A stretch of DNA of 64,000 nt from Actinomycetota bacterium (GCA_016201065.1 JACQDL010000062.1:28786-92785); one strand, 5' to 3'. Shown: positions 55,029 to 64,000, counted from the stretch's first letter. Translations and numbers: made by a program. The notes: a model not told the origin generated them from the letters alone.

Positions 55029-56240
55029 GTGACCGGGTCGCGGGTGCTCCTCGGCGTCGCTGGCGGGATCGCCGCGTACAAGGCCGCCGAGCTGCTGCGG
55101 CTGCTGACCGAAGCCGGTCACGACGTCACGGTCGTGCCCACGCCGGCGGCGCTGCGGTTCGTCGGTGCGGCAACCTTTGCGGCCCTTTCCGGGCATCCGG
55201 TTGCCAGCGATGTGTGGACGGGCGTCGACGAGGTGCGACATGTCCGGATCGGGCAGGACGCTGAGCTGGTCGTGGTCGCGCCGGCCACCGCGGACCTGCT
55301 GGCCCGCGCGGCCATCGGGCGGGCGGATGACCTGCTGACGGCGTCGCTGCTGGTGACCCGGGCCCCGCTGCTGTTCGTGCCCGCGATGCACACCGAGATG
55401 TGGCTGCATCCGGCCGTACGGGCGAATGTGGTGACCCTGCGGGCCCGCGGCGCCGTGGTACTGGAACCGGCCGTCGGGCGGCTGACGGGCGGGGACTCGG
55501 GCCAGGGCCGGATGCCGGAGCCGGCCGCGATCGCCGCGGTTGCCCGGCGGATGCTCGGCGGCGGCCATCGGCCGGCCGACCTGGCCGGCCGTCGCGTGGT
55601 GATCACCGCTGGCGGCACCCGCGAGTTCCTGGACCCGGTGCGGTTCCTCGGCAACGCGTCCTCCGGCCGGCAGGGCTACGCCTTCGCGACCACGGCCGTG
55701 GCCCGGGGCGCCCAGGTCACGCTGATCTCGGCGAACGTGTCGCTCGCCGACCCGGCGGGGGTCGAGGTGGTCCGGGTGGTGAGCACCGAGGAGCTGCGGG
55801 CCGCGGTCGTCGCCGGCGCCGAGGTCGCCGATGCGGTGGTGATGGCGGCGGCGCCGGCCGACTTCCGACCGGTGGCGTTCTCGCCAGAGAAGATCAAGAA
55901 ATCGGCGGACGCGTCGGCACCGACCATCGAGCTGACCCTGACCCCGGACATCGCCGCGGAGGTTGGCAGGAACCGGCGGCCCGGGCAGACGCTGGTGATC
56001 TTCGCGGCGGAGACCAGTGACACACTTGAGCGCGGTCGGGCCAAGCTCGCCGCGAAGAACGCCGACTTCGTTGTGGTCAACGACGTCTCGGGCGGCCGGG
56101 TGTTCGGCGCGGCGACCAACGCCGCGACGGTGATCGGCCCCGGTGGCCGTATGGTGGAGATCCCGGAGTGTGGCAAGGAAGACCTCGCGGACCAGATCTG
56201 GAGCCTGGTCTTCGGTCGCGGACCGGGAAGCAGCGGATAA
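55029..56240 (+). CDS. coaBC: Bifunctional phosphopantothenoylcysteine decarboxylase/synthetase
   Basis: This 403-residue protein catalyses two steps of coenzyme A synthesis. The CoaC half binds [19 protein letters not shown] at the start, the active-site His in [13 protein letters not shown], and PAMHTEMW in place of the usual PAMNxxM (His for Asn at a substrate-contacting position). The CoaB half has [26 protein letters not shown] and KIKKS for CTP and phosphopantothenate binding. GTG 55029 is 7 nt after the rpoZ stop. The stop is 41 nt from metK. Confidence 0.94.
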   Translation: MTGSRVLLGVAGGIAAYKAAELLRLLTEAGHDVTVVPTPAALRFVGAATFAALSGHPVASDVWTGVDEVRHVRIGQDAELVVVAPATADLLARAAIGRADDLLTASLLVTRAPLLFVPAMHTEMWLHPAVRANVVTLRARGAVVLEPAVGRLTGGDSGQGRMPEPAAIAAVARRMLGGGHRPADLAGRRVVITAGGTREFLDPVRFLGNASSGRQGYAFATTAVARGAQVTLISANVSLADPAGVEVVRVVSTEELRAAVVAGAEVADAVVMAAAPADFRPVAFSPEKIKKSADASAPTIELTLTPDIAAEVGRNRRPGQTLVIFAAETSDTLERGRAKLAAKNADFVVVNDVSGGRVFGAATNAATVIGPGGRMVEIPECGKEDLADQIWSLVFGRGPGSSG

Positions 56241-56281
56241 ACTCCCCCGGATCGACGAGTCCCTCAAACCCCAGGAGTGCC

Positions 56282-57475
56282 GTGTCCCGGCGACTGTTCA
56301 CCTCCGAGTCAGTGACGGAGGGTCACCCTGACAAGATCGCTGACCAGATCAGCGACTCGATTCTCGACGCGCTGATCGCGCAGGACCCCCGAAGCCGGGT
56401 CGCGGTCGAGACCCTCATCACGACCGGTCAGGTGCACGTCGCCGGTGAAGTCACCACCGAGGCATACGCGGACATCCCGACCATCGTCCGGGACCGGATC
56501 CTGCAGATCGGCTACGACTCGTCGAAGAAGGGGTTCGACGGGGCGTCCTGCGGCGTGAACATCTCGATCGGCTCCCAGTCACCCGACATCGCGCAGGGCG
56601 TGGACGCGGCTTACGAGAGCCGGGTCGAGGGCTCCCCGGACGAGATCGCCCGGCAGGGCGCCGGTGACCAGGGGCTGATGTTCGGGTACGCCTGCGACGA
56701 GACCCCGGAGCTGATGCCGTTGCCGATCGCGCTGGCGCACCGGCTGGCCAGGCGGCTCGCGGCGGTCCGCCGGGAGGGCACGATCCCGTACCTGCGCCCC
56801 GACGGAAAGACCCAGGTCACCATCGAGTACCTGGACGGGCGGCCGGTGCGGCTGGACACCGTGGTGGTCTCCAGCCAGCACGCCGAGGACATCTCCCTGG
56901 AGACGCTGCTGGCACCCGACGTCGCCGAGCACGTCGTCGAGCCGGAGCTCACCCGGCTGGACATCGACGTGGCGGGCTACCGGCTGCTGGTCAACCCGAC
57001 CGGCAAGTTCGTGGTCGGCGGGCCGATGGGAGACGCCGGCCTGACCGGCCGGAAGATCATCGTGGACACCTACGGCGGCTACGCCCGGCACGGCGGCGGG
57101 GCCTTCTCCGGCAAGGACCCGTCGAAGGTGGACCGGTCCGCGGCGTACGCGATGCGGTGGGTGGCGAAGAACGTCGTCGCCGCCGGGCTGGCGAGCAAGT
57201 GCGAGGTGCAGGTCGCCTACGCGATCGGCAAGGCGCAGCCGGTCGGCCTGTTCGTGGAGACCTTCGGCACCGAGGCGGCCAGCATCGACCGCATCCAGGA
57301 GGCCGTCGTCCAGCTCTTCGACCTGCGCCCGGCGGCGATCATCCGTGACCTCGACCTGCTCCGCCCGATCTACGCGGCGACCGCGGCATACGGGCATTTC
57401 GGCCGCGAGCATGAGGATTTCACGTGGGAGCGCACCGACCGTGCGGAGCAGCTGAAGCGGCTGGTCCTGGGCTGA
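56282..57475 (+). CDS. metK: S-adenosylmethionine synthase
   Basis: This 397-residue enzyme forms SAM from methionine and ATP. It shows [21 protein letters not shown] (the catalytic His, about residue 16), [16 protein letters not shown] (the flexible-loop/ATP motif), and [19 protein letters not shown] (the P-loop-like motif with lysines). GTG 56282 follows CAGGAGTGCC. The 41-nt gap before it is too short for a SAM riboswitch. The end overlaps the priA reading frame by about 50 nt if the GTG at 57424 is used. Confidence 0.97.
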   Translation: MSRRLFTSESVTEGHPDKIADQISDSILDALIAQDPRSRVAVETLITTGQVHVAGEVTTEAYADIPTIVRDRILQIGYDSSKKGFDGASCGVNISIGSQSPDIAQGVDAAYESRVEGSPDEIARQGAGDQGLMFGYACDETPELMPLPIALAHRLARRLAAVRREGTIPYLRPDGKTQVTIEYLDGRPVRLDTVVVSSQHAEDISLETLLAPDVAEHVVEPELTRLDIDVAGYRLLVNPTGKFVVGGPMGDAGLTGRKIIVDTYGGYARHGGGAFSGKDPSKVDRSAAYAMRWVAKNVVAAGLASKCEVQVAYAIGKAQPVGLFVETFGTEAASIDRIQEAVVQLFDLRPAAIIRDLDLLRPIYAATAAYGHFGREHEDFTWERTDRAEQLKRLVLG

Positions 57476-59448
57476 CGCCCGGCGCGCGGCGCGCGCGGGC
57501 GGACCGGGAGCCGGCCCCCGACGCGCCGGTGGCCAGGGTGTGCGTGGATGTGTCGCTGCCGCACCTGGACCGGCCGTTCGACTACCTGGTGCCGAGCACC
57601 CTGTCCGACTCGGTCGTGCCCGGTTGCCGGGTCCGGGTCCGGTTCTCGGGGCAGCTCGTCGACGCGGTGGTGCTCGAACGTGTCGCCCACTCCACCCACG
57701 GCGGGCGGCTGGCATGGGTCGAGCGGGCGGTCTCCGCCGAGCCGGTGCTCGCCGCGGAGATCGCCGGGCTCGCCCGTGCGGTCGCCGACCGGTGGGCCGG
57801 GTCGATGGCGGACGTGCTCCGGCTCGCGCTGCCCCGGCGGCATGCGAGCGTCGAGTCCCGACCACCGGGCGGGCCGGTCCTGCCGCCAGCGCCACCCGAC
57901 GCCACCGGGTGGCAGCGCTACCCCGCGGGTGCCGCGTTCCTCCGGGCGCTCGGCTCGGGGCGGGCGGCCCGTGCGATCTGGCAGGCGTTGCCCGGAGAGG
58001 ACTGGCCGGGCCGGCTCGCCGAGGCCACCCAGGCGTCGCTGTCCGCCGGCCGGGGCGTGGTCGTCGTGGTGCCCGATCACCGGGACCTCGCCCGGGTGGC
58101 CGCCGCGTTCGACGCCGCGCTGGGGGACGGCCGGCACGTCGCGCTGGCTGCCGACCTCGGGCCGGCCGAGCGGTACCGGCGCTGGCTACGGGTCCGCCGC
58201 GGCGAGGTGCGGGCGGTCGTGGGCACGAGAGCGGCGGCGTTCGCCCCGGTGGCGGAGCTCGGCCTGGTGGCGATCTGGGACGACGGGGACGACGTGCACG
58301 CCGAGCCCCGGGCGCCGTACCCGCACGCTCGGGACCTGCTGGTGTTGCGGGCCCATCGGGCCGGCGCCGCGATGCTGGTCGGCGGGTTCGCCCGGACCGC
58401 CGAGGCGCAGCTCCTGGTCCGGACCGGATGGGCCGAGCAGATCGTCGCGGCCAGGGCCCAGCTGCGCGCGGCCGCGCCCCGGGTGAGCCCGGTCGGTGAC
58501 GACCGGGAGCTCGCCCGGGACCAGGCGGCGGCCAGCGCCCGGCTCCCGTCGCTGGCGTTCGGTGCCGCCCGCGAGGCGCTCGGCCGCGGCGCACCGGTCC
58601 TTGTCCAGGTGCCGCGTCAGGGCTACCTGCCGGCGCTGGCCTGCGCGCGCTGCCACGCCGGTGCCCGGTGTGCGACCTGCCAGGGTCCGCTCGCCACGAC
58701 CTCCGGGCACGCGGTGCCGGCGTGCAGGTGGTGCGGCCGGCCGGCCGGCGACTGGCGGTGTTCCCGGTGCGAGGGGCAGCGGCTGCGTGCCGTCGCGGTC
58801 GGTGCGGGTCGGACCGCCGAGGAGATCGGTCGGGCGTTCCCGGGCCGGTCGGTGCGGACCTCGGGGCGGGGGCAGGTGCTCGATCGGGTTCCGGCCGCGC
58901 CCGAGATCATCGTGGCGACCCCGGGGGCCGAGCCGGTCGCGGACGGGGGCTACGGGGCCGCGCTGCTGCTGGACGGCTGGGCGCTGCTGGCCAGGCCGGA
59001 TCTGCGGGCCGCCGAGGAGACCCTGCGCAGGTGGTTGGCGGCGGCCGCGCTGGTCCGGCCGGCGGCGGAGGGTGGGCAGGTCGTCGTGGGCGCGGACGGG
59101 GCGCTGGCCACCGTGCAGGCGCTGATCCGGTGGGACCCGGCCGGACATGCCGAGCGGGAGCTGGCCGACCGGACCGAGCTTGGGTTCCCGCCGGCGAGCC
59201 GGATGGCGTCCCTGACCGGGTCGCCGGCTGCCGTGGCCGAGCTGGTCGACCAGGCCCGGTTGCCGGCCACCGCGGAGCTGCTCGGCCCGGTGCCGGCCGG
59301 CGAGGACGCCGAGCGGCTGCTGGTGCGCGTGTCGCGGGCGGACGGCGCGGCGCTGGCCGTCGCACTGCGGGAGGCCGCCGCGATACGCAGCGCCCGCAAG
59401 TCCGCCGGACCCGTGCGGGTGCAGCTCGATCCGCTGGAGCTGCTGTGA
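57424..59448 (+). CDS. priA: Probable primosomal protein N' (PriA), helicase motifs degenerate
   Basis: This PriA relative has up to 674 residues. The N-terminal DNA-binding domain starts at [19 protein letters not shown]. Eight zinc-binding cysteines remain as four CxxC pairs (CARC, CATC, CRWC, CSRC). The Walker A lysine motif is missing and the DEAH-type motif reads DDGDD, so helicase activity is not expected; this is known for actinobacterial PriA. Three starts are possible: GTG 57424 (GAGGA 6 nt upstream but 52 nt inside metK), CTG 57472 overlapping the metK stop, or GTG 57529 without a ribosome-binding site. Confidence 0.85.
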   Translation: MGAHRPCGAAEAAGPGLTPGARRARADREPAPDAPVARVCVDVSLPHLDRPFDYLVPSTLSDSVVPGCRVRVRFSGQLVDAVVLERVAHSTHGGRLAWVERAVSAEPVLAAEIAGLARAVADRWAGSMADVLRLALPRRHASVESRPPGGPVLPPAPPDATGWQRYPAGAAFLRALGSGRAARAIWQALPGEDWPGRLAEATQASLSAGRGVVVVVPDHRDLARVAAAFDAALGDGRHVALAADLGPAERYRRWLRVRRGEVRAVVGTRAAAFAPVAELGLVAIWDDGDDVHAEPRAPYPHARDLLVLRAHRAGAAMLVGGFARTAEAQLLVRTGWAEQIVAARAQLRAAAPRVSPVGDDRELARDQAAASARLPSLAFGAAREALGRGAPVLVQVPRQGYLPALACARCHAGARCATCQGPLATTSGHAVPACRWCGRPAGDWRCSRCEGQRLRAVAVGAGRTAEEIGRAFPGRSVRTSGRGQVLDRVPAAPEIIVATPGAEPVADGGYGAALLLDGWALLARPDLRAAEETLRRWLAAAALVRPAAEGGQVVVGADGALATVQALIRWDPAGHAERELADRTELGFPPASRMASLTGSPAAVAELVDQARLPATAELLGPVPAGEDAERLLVRVSRADGAALAVALREAAAIRSARKSAGPVRVQLDPLELL

Positions 59449-59528
59449 GGCACCGGTCGGGCCGGGCCGCCGGAGGTTCACCCGCTGGCGCTGGCTCACC
59501 CGGACCAGGACACCGCCGGCCGGTGGGG

Positions 59529-59544
59529 CCAGTCCCTAGACTGG
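59529..59544. promoter_or_regulatory. Palindrome with -10-like box before def
   Basis: CCAGTC-ccta-GACTGG is a perfect inverted repeat that contains TAGACT (59537-59542), a possible -10 box, about 92 nt before the def start. A repressor site overlapping a promoter is one reading. The rest of the 186-nt gap shows no gene. Confidence 0.4.
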
Positions 59545-59634
59545 ATGGGGACGGTGACCCGGCGTCGTCGCGGTCCACGTGGCAGCATCCGGTTCGGGCG
59601 GGCGGGCCGCCGGCCAGGCAACGAGGAGTGAGCA

Positions 59635-60186
59635 GTGACCATCCAGTCGATCCGTCTGTTTGGTGATCCCGTGCTGCGCGCACCGGCGGAACCGGTCCGG
59701 GACTTCGACAAGGAACTGCGCCTCCTCGTCAAGGACCTCTTCGAGACCATGCTGGATGCACCCGGCACCGGCCTCGCCGCACCGCAGATCGGGATCGGGT
59801 TGCGGGTCTTCACCTACCATGTCGACGACGACGAGCATGGGCACCTGATCAACCCCGAGCTGTCCTTCCCGGACGAGGAGGAGCAGGACGGCCCGGAGGG
59901 CTGCCTGTCGCTGCCCGGTCTGACCTTCGACTGCCGGCGCCGGATGAACATCATCGCCACCGGCATGAACATGCACGGCGACCCGGTCCAGATCAGCGGC
60001 AGCGACCTGCTGGCCCGCTGCGTCCAGCACGAGACCGACCACCTCGACGGCGTGCTGTTCATTGATCGGCTCGACGCCGCCACGCGGAAGGCGGCGATGA
60101 AGGCGATCCGCGAGGCGGAGTGGTCCGGTGAGTCCGCGCCGGTGGTGCGGACCAGCCCACATCGGATGTTCGGGCGGGCACTCTGA
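59635..60186 (+). CDS. def: Peptide deformylase
   Basis: This 183-residue metallo-hydrolase removes the N-formyl group from nascent proteins. All three motifs are present: [10 protein letters not shown] (about 43-52), EGCLSLPG with the metal cysteine (about 87-94), and QHETDHLDG with the metal histidines and catalytic glutamate (about 130-138). GTG 59635 follows GAGGAGTGAGCA. It is paired with fmt, the enzyme that adds the formyl group; its TGA overlaps the fmt CTG start. Confidence 0.96.
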   Translation: MTIQSIRLFGDPVLRAPAEPVRDFDKELRLLVKDLFETMLDAPGTGLAAPQIGIGLRVFTYHVDDDEHGHLINPELSFPDEEEQDGPEGCLSLPGLTFDCRRRMNIIATGMNMHGDPVQISGSDLLARCVQHETDHLDGVLFIDRLDAATRKAAMKAIREAEWSGESAPVVRTSPHRMFGRAL

Positions 60187-61109
60187 AACTCGTCTTCGCC
60201 GGCACCCCGGCGGTCGCGCTGCCGTCGTTCCGGGCGCTGCTGGACTCCCGGCACGACGTGCTCGCGGTGCTCACCCGGCCCGACGCACCGGCCGGGCGGG
60301 GCCGGACGCTGGCGGCCTCGCCGGTCGCCGCGATGGCGCGCGCCGAGGGAATCGAGGTTCTCACGCCGACCCGGCCGGGCGAGGCCGACTTCCGACGGCG
60401 ACTTGCCGAGCTTGCGCCGGAGTGCTGTCCGGTGGTCGCCTACGGAGCCCTGCTGCCGAGGTCAACTTTGGACATTCCGGTGCGAGGTTGGATCAACCTG
60501 CACTTCAGCTTGCTACCCGCATGGCGGGGTGCAGCCCCGGTCCAGGCGGCGATCTGGCACGGCGACGAGGTGACCGGTGCCACGACGTTCCGGATCGAGG
60601 AGGGACTGGACTCCGGCCCGATCTACGGGGTGCTCACCGAACCGGTCCGCGCCGAGGATACGGCCGGCACGCTGCTGACCCGGCTCGCCGCGGCCGGCGC
60701 CGGGTTGCTGGTGGCGACCCTGGACGGCATCGAGGCCGGCACGCTGGCCGTCCACCCGCAGGCCGCCGACGGCGTGTCGGCCGCACCCAAGCTGACCGTC
60801 GGGCAGGCCCGGGTCGACTGGGGCGTACCCGCCTTCGCGGTCGACCGGCGGATCCGGGCATGCACACCGGAGCCGGGCGGATGGTCGACCTTTCGGGGAC
60901 AGCGGGTCAAGCTCGGCCCGGTGCGCCCACACCCGGACATCGCCAGCCCGGGGCCGGGTGTGCTGGTGGTGGAGCGCAACCGGGTCCTTGCGGGCACTGC
61001 GGCGGGCGCCGTCGAGCTCGGCGAGGTGCGCCCCGAGGGGCGCAGGCCGATGGCGGCCACCGACTGGGCCCGGGGCGTCCGACCCGAGGAGGGGGAGCGG
61101 CTTGACTGA
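60183..61109 (+). CDS. fmt: Methionyl-tRNA formyltransferase, apparent CTG start
   Basis: This 308-residue enzyme formylates initiator tRNA. The conserved N-terminus [20 protein letters not shown], including the FAGTP motif, is encoded upstream of the first ATG/GTG/TTG in frame (GTG 60258), which would cut off 25 essential residues. The codon that fits is CTG 60183, overlapping the def TGA as CTGA, the same geometry as 14 other junctions in this window. The catalytic block [18 protein letters not shown] and EGLDSGP are intact. The C-terminal OB domain follows. The stop overlaps rsmB by 8 nt. Confidence 0.93.
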   Translation: MKLVFAGTPAVALPSFRALLDSRHDVLAVLTRPDAPAGRGRTLAASPVAAMARAEGIEVLTPTRPGEADFRRRLAELAPECCPVVAYGALLPRSTLDIPVRGWINLHFSLLPAWRGAAPVQAAIWHGDEVTGATTFRIEEGLDSGPIYGVLTEPVRAEDTAGTLLTRLAAAGAGLLVATLDGIEAGTLAVHPQAADGVSAAPKLTVGQARVDWGVPAFAVDRRIRACTPEPGGWSTFRGQRVKLGPVRPHPDIASPGPGVLVVERNRVLAGTAAGAVELGEVRPEGRRPMAATDWARGVRPEEGERLD

Positions 61110-62451
61110 GCGGACGACCCGGGGGACGGCCCGGCGGGTGGCCGCCGACGTGCTCGCCGCGGTCCGGGAGCGTGGGGCGTACGCGAACCTGCTGTTGCCC
61201 TCCCTGCTCGCCGAGCGCGGGGTGGGCGACCGGGACGCGCACTTCGCCACCGAGCTGACCTACGGCACGGCGCGGATGCAGGGCACCGTGGACGCGGTCC
61301 TGACCCGGTGTGTGAGCCGGGACCTGGCGAGCGTGGACGGGCCGGTGCTGGACCAGCTCCGGTTGGCCGGCTACCAGATGCTGTACCTGCGCACCCCCAG
61401 CTACGCTGCGGTCTCCTCGGCCGTGGACGAGGCGAAGCAGCGGGGCGGTGCGCGGGCCGGTGGGTTCGCCAACGCGGTGCTGCGGAAGCTCGGTCAGCGC
61501 GACCTGGACGGCTGGCTGGACGAGATCGCGCCGCCGTTCGACAAGGATCCGGTCGGGCACCTCGCGGTCCGGCACGCCCACCCGGAGTGGATCGTGGCGG
61601 CGTACCGGGAGGCGCTGGGCGGTGACCTCGCCGGGGTCGCGGCGGCGCTGGCGGCCGACAACGTGCCCGCGCCGGTCCACCTGGCGGCCCGGCCCGGCCG
61701 GATCGAGCGGGCGGAGCTGGTGGCGCGGACCGGTGGTGCGGCGGGGCCGTGGTCGCCGTACGCGGTCCGGCTCTCCGGCGGTGACCCGGGCCGGTTCGCC
61801 GAGGTGCGCACCGGCCGCGCCCACGTGCAGGACGAGGGGAGTCAGCTCGTCGCGGCGGCGTTGGCCAGCGCGCCACTGGACGGCCCGGACGCGGTGTGGC
61901 TGGACCTTGCCGCCGGCCCCGGTGGCAAGGCCGCGCTGTTGGGGTGCCTCGCGGCGGCGCGCGGCGGGCGGCTGGTGGCGGTGGAGCGCAACCCCCGCCG
62001 GTCCCGCCTGGTGGCCGGTGCGGTCCGGGGCATGCCGGTACTGCCGGTGACCGCGGACGGCACCGCACCGCCGGTCCGTCCGGGCACGGTCGACCGGGTC
62101 CTGGTCGACGCGCCGTGTACCGGGTTGGGCGCGTTGCGGCGGCGCCCCGAGGCGCGCTGGCGCCGGCAGCCGGCTGACATCCCCGCCCTCACCCGGCTGC
62201 AGCGCGCGCTGCTGACGGCGGCACTTGCGGCGGCCCGGCCCGGTGGTCTGGTGGCCTACGTGACCTGCTCACCGCACGTCGCCGAGACCCGCGGCGTGGT
62301 GGCCGAGGTGCTCCACCGCACGGCCGCGACCCAGCTCGACGCCCGCGAGCACCTGCCCGGGGTGCCCGATCTCGGGGCCGGACCGCACGTGCAGCTCTGG
62401 CCGCACCGGCACGGCACCGACGCGATGTTCCTCGCGCTGTTCCGGCGCTAG
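61102..62451 (+). CDS. rsmB: 16S rRNA m5C967 methyltransferase
   Basis: This 449-residue protein joins an N-terminal NusB-like RNA-binding domain ([25 protein letters not shown]) to a Rossmann-fold methyltransferase. The SAM site is [13 protein letters not shown], and the two catalytic cysteines are in [19 protein letters not shown] and YVTCSPH. TTG 61102 overlaps the fmt stop and follows GAGGAGGGGGAG. def-fmt-rsmB is the classic arrangement. The usual next gene, rpe, is absent; instead a small accessory cassette begins directly after the TAG stop. Confidence 0.94.
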   Translation: MTERTTRGTARRVAADVLAAVRERGAYANLLLPSLLAERGVGDRDAHFATELTYGTARMQGTVDAVLTRCVSRDLASVDGPVLDQLRLAGYQMLYLRTPSYAAVSSAVDEAKQRGGARAGGFANAVLRKLGQRDLDGWLDEIAPPFDKDPVGHLAVRHAHPEWIVAAYREALGGDLAGVAAALAADNVPAPVHLAARPGRIERAELVARTGGAAGPWSPYAVRLSGGDPGRFAEVRTGRAHVQDEGSQLVAAALASAPLDGPDAVWLDLAAGPGGKAALLGCLAAARGGRLVAVERNPRRSRLVAGAVRGMPVLPVTADGTAPPVRPGTVDRVLVDAPCTGLGALRRRPEARWRRQPADIPALTRLQRALLTAALAAARPGGLVAYVTCSPHVAETRGVVAEVLHRTAATQLDAREHLPGVPDLGAGPHVQLWPHRHGTDAMFLALFRR

Positions 62452-62457
62452 TTGACT

Positions 62458-62589
62458 GTGCAGGGCTGGGTGGTCACGGACGCGGACGCGCTCGCCCAGA
62501 TGGACATCCCGGATGGGGAAACGTCGGTGGAGATCCCCGACAGGATGATCCAGTTCTTCCTGCAGGACGGTCATGATCCCGGTCACTGA
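62458..62589 (+). CDS. Small ORF of 43 residues, unknown
   Basis: GTG 62458 opens a 43-residue reading frame, or TTG 62452 one of 45, that starts at most 6 nt after the rsmB stop and overlaps the DUF6879 gene by 17 nt. The predicted peptide is acidic (WVVTDADALAQMDIP, PDRMIQFFLQDGHD) with no signal or transmembrane segment. I do not recognise it. The tight overlap with a real gene downstream argues for translation; the short length argues for caution. It could also be the remnant of a longer gene. Confidence 0.4.
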   Translation: MQGWVVTDADALAQMDIPDGETSVEIPDRMIQFFLQDGHDPGH

Positions 62590-63094
62590 GGAGGAGTTCA
62601 ACCGGTTGTTGGTGGACTTCGAGCGTGACGCGATCCACCTCGAGACCCACGACGCCTACGGCACCGCCACCGAGCTGCCGTACCTGGCGAAGTGGCTGGC
62701 GGGGCAACCCGATGACCTGGAGTGGTTGCAGGGGTGGTGCGCGGTGTTGCGGGGCCATGTCGCGGCGGGCCGGAGGGTCCGGCGGGTCCGCGTGGTGTCT
62801 GAGCCGTTGAGTGACTACCAGCGGTGGTCCTTCAGCATCGCGCGTCCGATGGTCCAGGCCGGTGAGGACATCCGGTGGGTGCCCCGGAGCTTGGTGTCGT
62901 CGATCGCGTTTCCCGGCAACGACTTCTACCTTTTTGACGACCACCTGGTCGTGTTCCTGCTGTATGCCGGTGACGGTTCAGGCACGCAGAAGCTCGCCTC
63001 CCGTGACCCGGCTGATGTCGCCCTGTGCCGGTCGGTGTTTGACGCCCTCTGGCGGATTGCGGTCCCCCATGGCGCGTACCGGCCGTCTGTCTAG
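62573..63094 (+). CDS. DUF6879 family protein
   Basis: This 173-residue protein matches the DUF6879 pattern: FERDAIHLETHDAYG near the start, RRVRVVSEPLSDYQRW in the middle, GEDIRWVPR, and a FPGNDFYLFDD block with a late VPHGAYRP. These proteins are found next to XRE/DUF5753 regulators in actinobacteria, often in several copies per genome. Their biochemical function is not established. ATG 62573 follows CAGGACGG. It overlaps the small ORF upstream and the regulator remnant downstream. The position after rsmB suggests an inserted cassette. Confidence 0.8.
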   Translation: MIPVTEEEFNRLLVDFERDAIHLETHDAYGTATELPYLAKWLAGQPDDLEWLQGWCAVLRGHVAAGRRVRRVRVVSEPLSDYQRWSFSIARPMVQAGEDIRWVPRSLVSSIAFPGNDFYLFDDHLVVFLLYAGDGSGTQKLASRDPADVALCRSVFDALWRIAVPHGAYRPSV

Positions 63095-63181
63095 CGCGGC
63101 GGCACAGGCGCGGGAGGCGTTGGGTGTGCGGCGACCGGCAGTGCGGATCAGGTCGCCGACCTGGTCGCGACGGCCCGGGCC
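63069..63181 (+). pseudogene. N-terminal remnant of an XRE/DUF5753 regulator, HTH deleted and frameshifted
   Basis: ATG 63069 encodes MARTGRLSSAAAQAREALGVR, the typical start of XRE/DUF5753 regulators, but the helix-turn-helix that should follow is absent and the frame ends at TGA 63183-63185. In the +2 frame the sequence reads CAATGSADQVADLVATARAV, the linker that normally follows the HTH. The two parts join at GGTGTGCGG near 63123-63131, which fits both the expected codons before and after the lost segment. An internal deletion of roughly 50 codons by microhomology explains it. Confidence 0.75.
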
Positions 63182-63805
63182 GTGAACTCCACGTACCTGG
63201 AGTTCAAGCGGCAAAGCCGGTCGGGTCTGGCCAGGGTTGTCGGAACGCATACCGATTCCCGGTATGAGGCGACGACGGTGTTCCGGATCTACGAGCACAA
63301 CGTGATCCCTGGTTTGTTCCAGACAGCAACCTACACCGCGGCGATGCTCACGTTCTGGATCGGGTTCCTGGGCGCACCCAACGACCTCCAGGAGGCGGTG
63401 ACCACCCGCATGCACCGTCAACGTGTCCTGCGGCGTTCGGGCAAGCGGTTCGCTGTCATCCTCGAGGAGCAGGCGTTACGGACCTGGTTCGGGACATCTC
63501 AGACGCAGGCCGACCAGCTCGATCATCTGCTCACCGTGATGGGGTTTCCGACGGTGTCGGTGGGGGTCATCCCGCTGATGACGCCTCGACCGGGGGTCGC
63601 CTCGACCGGTTTCTGGATCTTCGACGACCGGCTGGTTGCGGTGGAAACCCCCACGGCGAGCATCGAGGTCACCCGCCCACACGAGGTCGGCCTGTACGCG
63701 CGAATGTTCGAGATGCTGGCGTCGGTGGCTGTCTACGGCACGGCAGCGAGAGAGCTGATCGCTGCCGCCCGCGACGACCTCGCACCGCTCCTCGCGAGGG
63801 ATTGA
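63182..63805 (+). CDS. DUF5753 domain, HTH-less remainder of a regulator
   Basis: From GTG 63182 the surviving frame encodes 207 residues of the DUF5753 domain: STYLEFKRQSRSGLARVVG, FRIYEHNVIPGLFQTATY, FAVILEEQALRTWFG and GFWIFDDRLVAVETPTASIEV. The DNA-binding domain normally ahead of it is gone, so it cannot act as a normal repressor. If expressed it could still bind partners or ligands. The frame is otherwise intact, so the deletion may be recent. Its original partner is probably the DUF6879 gene upstream. Confidence 0.7.
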   Translation: MNSTYLEFKRQSRSGLARVVGTHTDSRYEATTVFRIYEHNVIPGLFQTATYTAAMLTFWIGFLGAPNDLQEAVTTRMHRQRVLRRSGKRFAVILEEQALRTWFGTSQTQADQLDHLLTVMGFPTVSVGVIPLMTPRPGVASTGFWIFDDRLVAVETPTASIEVTRPHEVGLYARMFEMLASVAVYGTAARELIAAARDDLAPLLARD

Positions 63806-64000
63806 CGCAACATTTCGCAACTTCATGGACCGGTCGCCGGCCAGCGCAATACCGTCACAGTCAGTGAGGCATTCCGCGTAACCGGTTGTGACTGTGTGTG
63901 ATTGTTGGGGTGGTGGTGCGACACGCCGGGGCGGGTGCGACAAAAGACGCGGAACCCCCGGTATGAAGGTGGTCCTACGAAAGATCATCTTCACCGGGAG
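63806..64000. other. Non-coding end of window
   Basis: No gene is visible. The stretch has a direct repeat CGCAAC (63807-63812 and 63817-63822), an inverted repeat CACAGTCA/TGACTGTG (63856-63863 and 63889-63896), and an imperfect inverted repeat near the edge (CCGGTATGAAG with CTTCACCGG). It is probably the control region of the next gene. Confidence 0.5.

Noticed and set aside
56241..56281. Possible SAM riboswitch before metK
   Set aside because: The gap is only 41 nt, too short for any known SAM aptamer, and shows no pairing pattern.
60128..61105. A 325-codon plus-strand frame over fmt
   Set aside because: It is out of frame with the conserved formyltransferase motifs and is Arg/Gly/Ala-rich. 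The real product is in the frame beginning at CTG 60183.

Overview
The window is about 64 kb of very GC-rich DNA with tightly packed genes, many GTG starts and four-base NTGA stop/start overlaps. Gene content and order point to an actinobacterium: phosphatidylinositol mannoside genes, pdxS-pdxT, ruvCAB, secDF-rsh, alaS-ruvX-mltG-aro, bldD beside pyrR, the actinobacterial integration host factor, and a PriA without helicase motifs. BldD and the DUF6879/DUF5753 genes suggest a relative of the Streptomyces, Frankia or Micromonosporaceae groups. I cannot name the species. Nearly everything is conserved core chromosome; only the last 1.5 kb looks accessory.

Layout. 1-2.8 kb: 3' end of a secreted repeat protein, convergent with an EF-G-like GTPase. 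3-7 kb: pgsA-patA-pimA (phosphatidylinositol mannosides), a LemA-like protein and two small membrane proteins. 7-9.4 kb: PLP synthase pdxS/pdxT and yebC. 9.4-12.5 kb: a membrane protein, then ruvC-ruvA-ruvB behind an SOS box. 12.6-19.5 kb: yajC-secD-secF, the bifunctional (p)ppGpp enzyme and a membrane-anchored cyclophilin. 19.6-31 kb: a transporter-like protein, a metallo-hydrolase, hisS-aspS, an aminotransferase, a serine hydrolase, a small secreted cysteine-rich protein, rarA and a beta-propeller lipoprotein. 31-37.6 kb: DUF948 gene, small membrane gene, alaS, ruvX, mltG, aroE, prepilin peptidase. 37.7-43.1 kb: aroC, aroK-aroB-aroQ, an M24 peptidase, efp, nusB. 43.1-53.1 kb: bldD divergent from the complete UMP operon pyrR-pyrB-pyrC-carA-carB-pyrD-pyrF. 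53.2-62.5 kb: a small winged-helix regulator, mihF-gmk-rpoZ-coaBC-metK-priA, then def-fmt-rsmB. 62.45-64 kb: a cassette directly after the rsmB stop codon, with a 43-residue ORF, a DUF6879 gene and a DUF5753 regulator that has lost its DNA-binding domain.

Regulation visible in the sequence includes an SOS box before ruvC, a PyrR-type RNA hairpin overlapping the pyrR ribosome-binding region, a bldD promoter with repeated BldD-like half-sites, an operator at the winged-helix gene, a 17-nt-spaced promoter before mihF, and seven genes with a TAnnnT box 6-7 nt before the start codon, suggesting leaderless transcripts.

The points most worth a second look are: the fmt start, which appears to be a CTG overlapping the def stop (similar CTG candidates exist for priA and the rsh gene); the microhomology deletion in the DUF5753 regulator; perfect palindromes over the stop codons of several convergent gene pairs; and short tandem duplications at gene junctions (yebC, ruvC, ruvA, carA, aroE).
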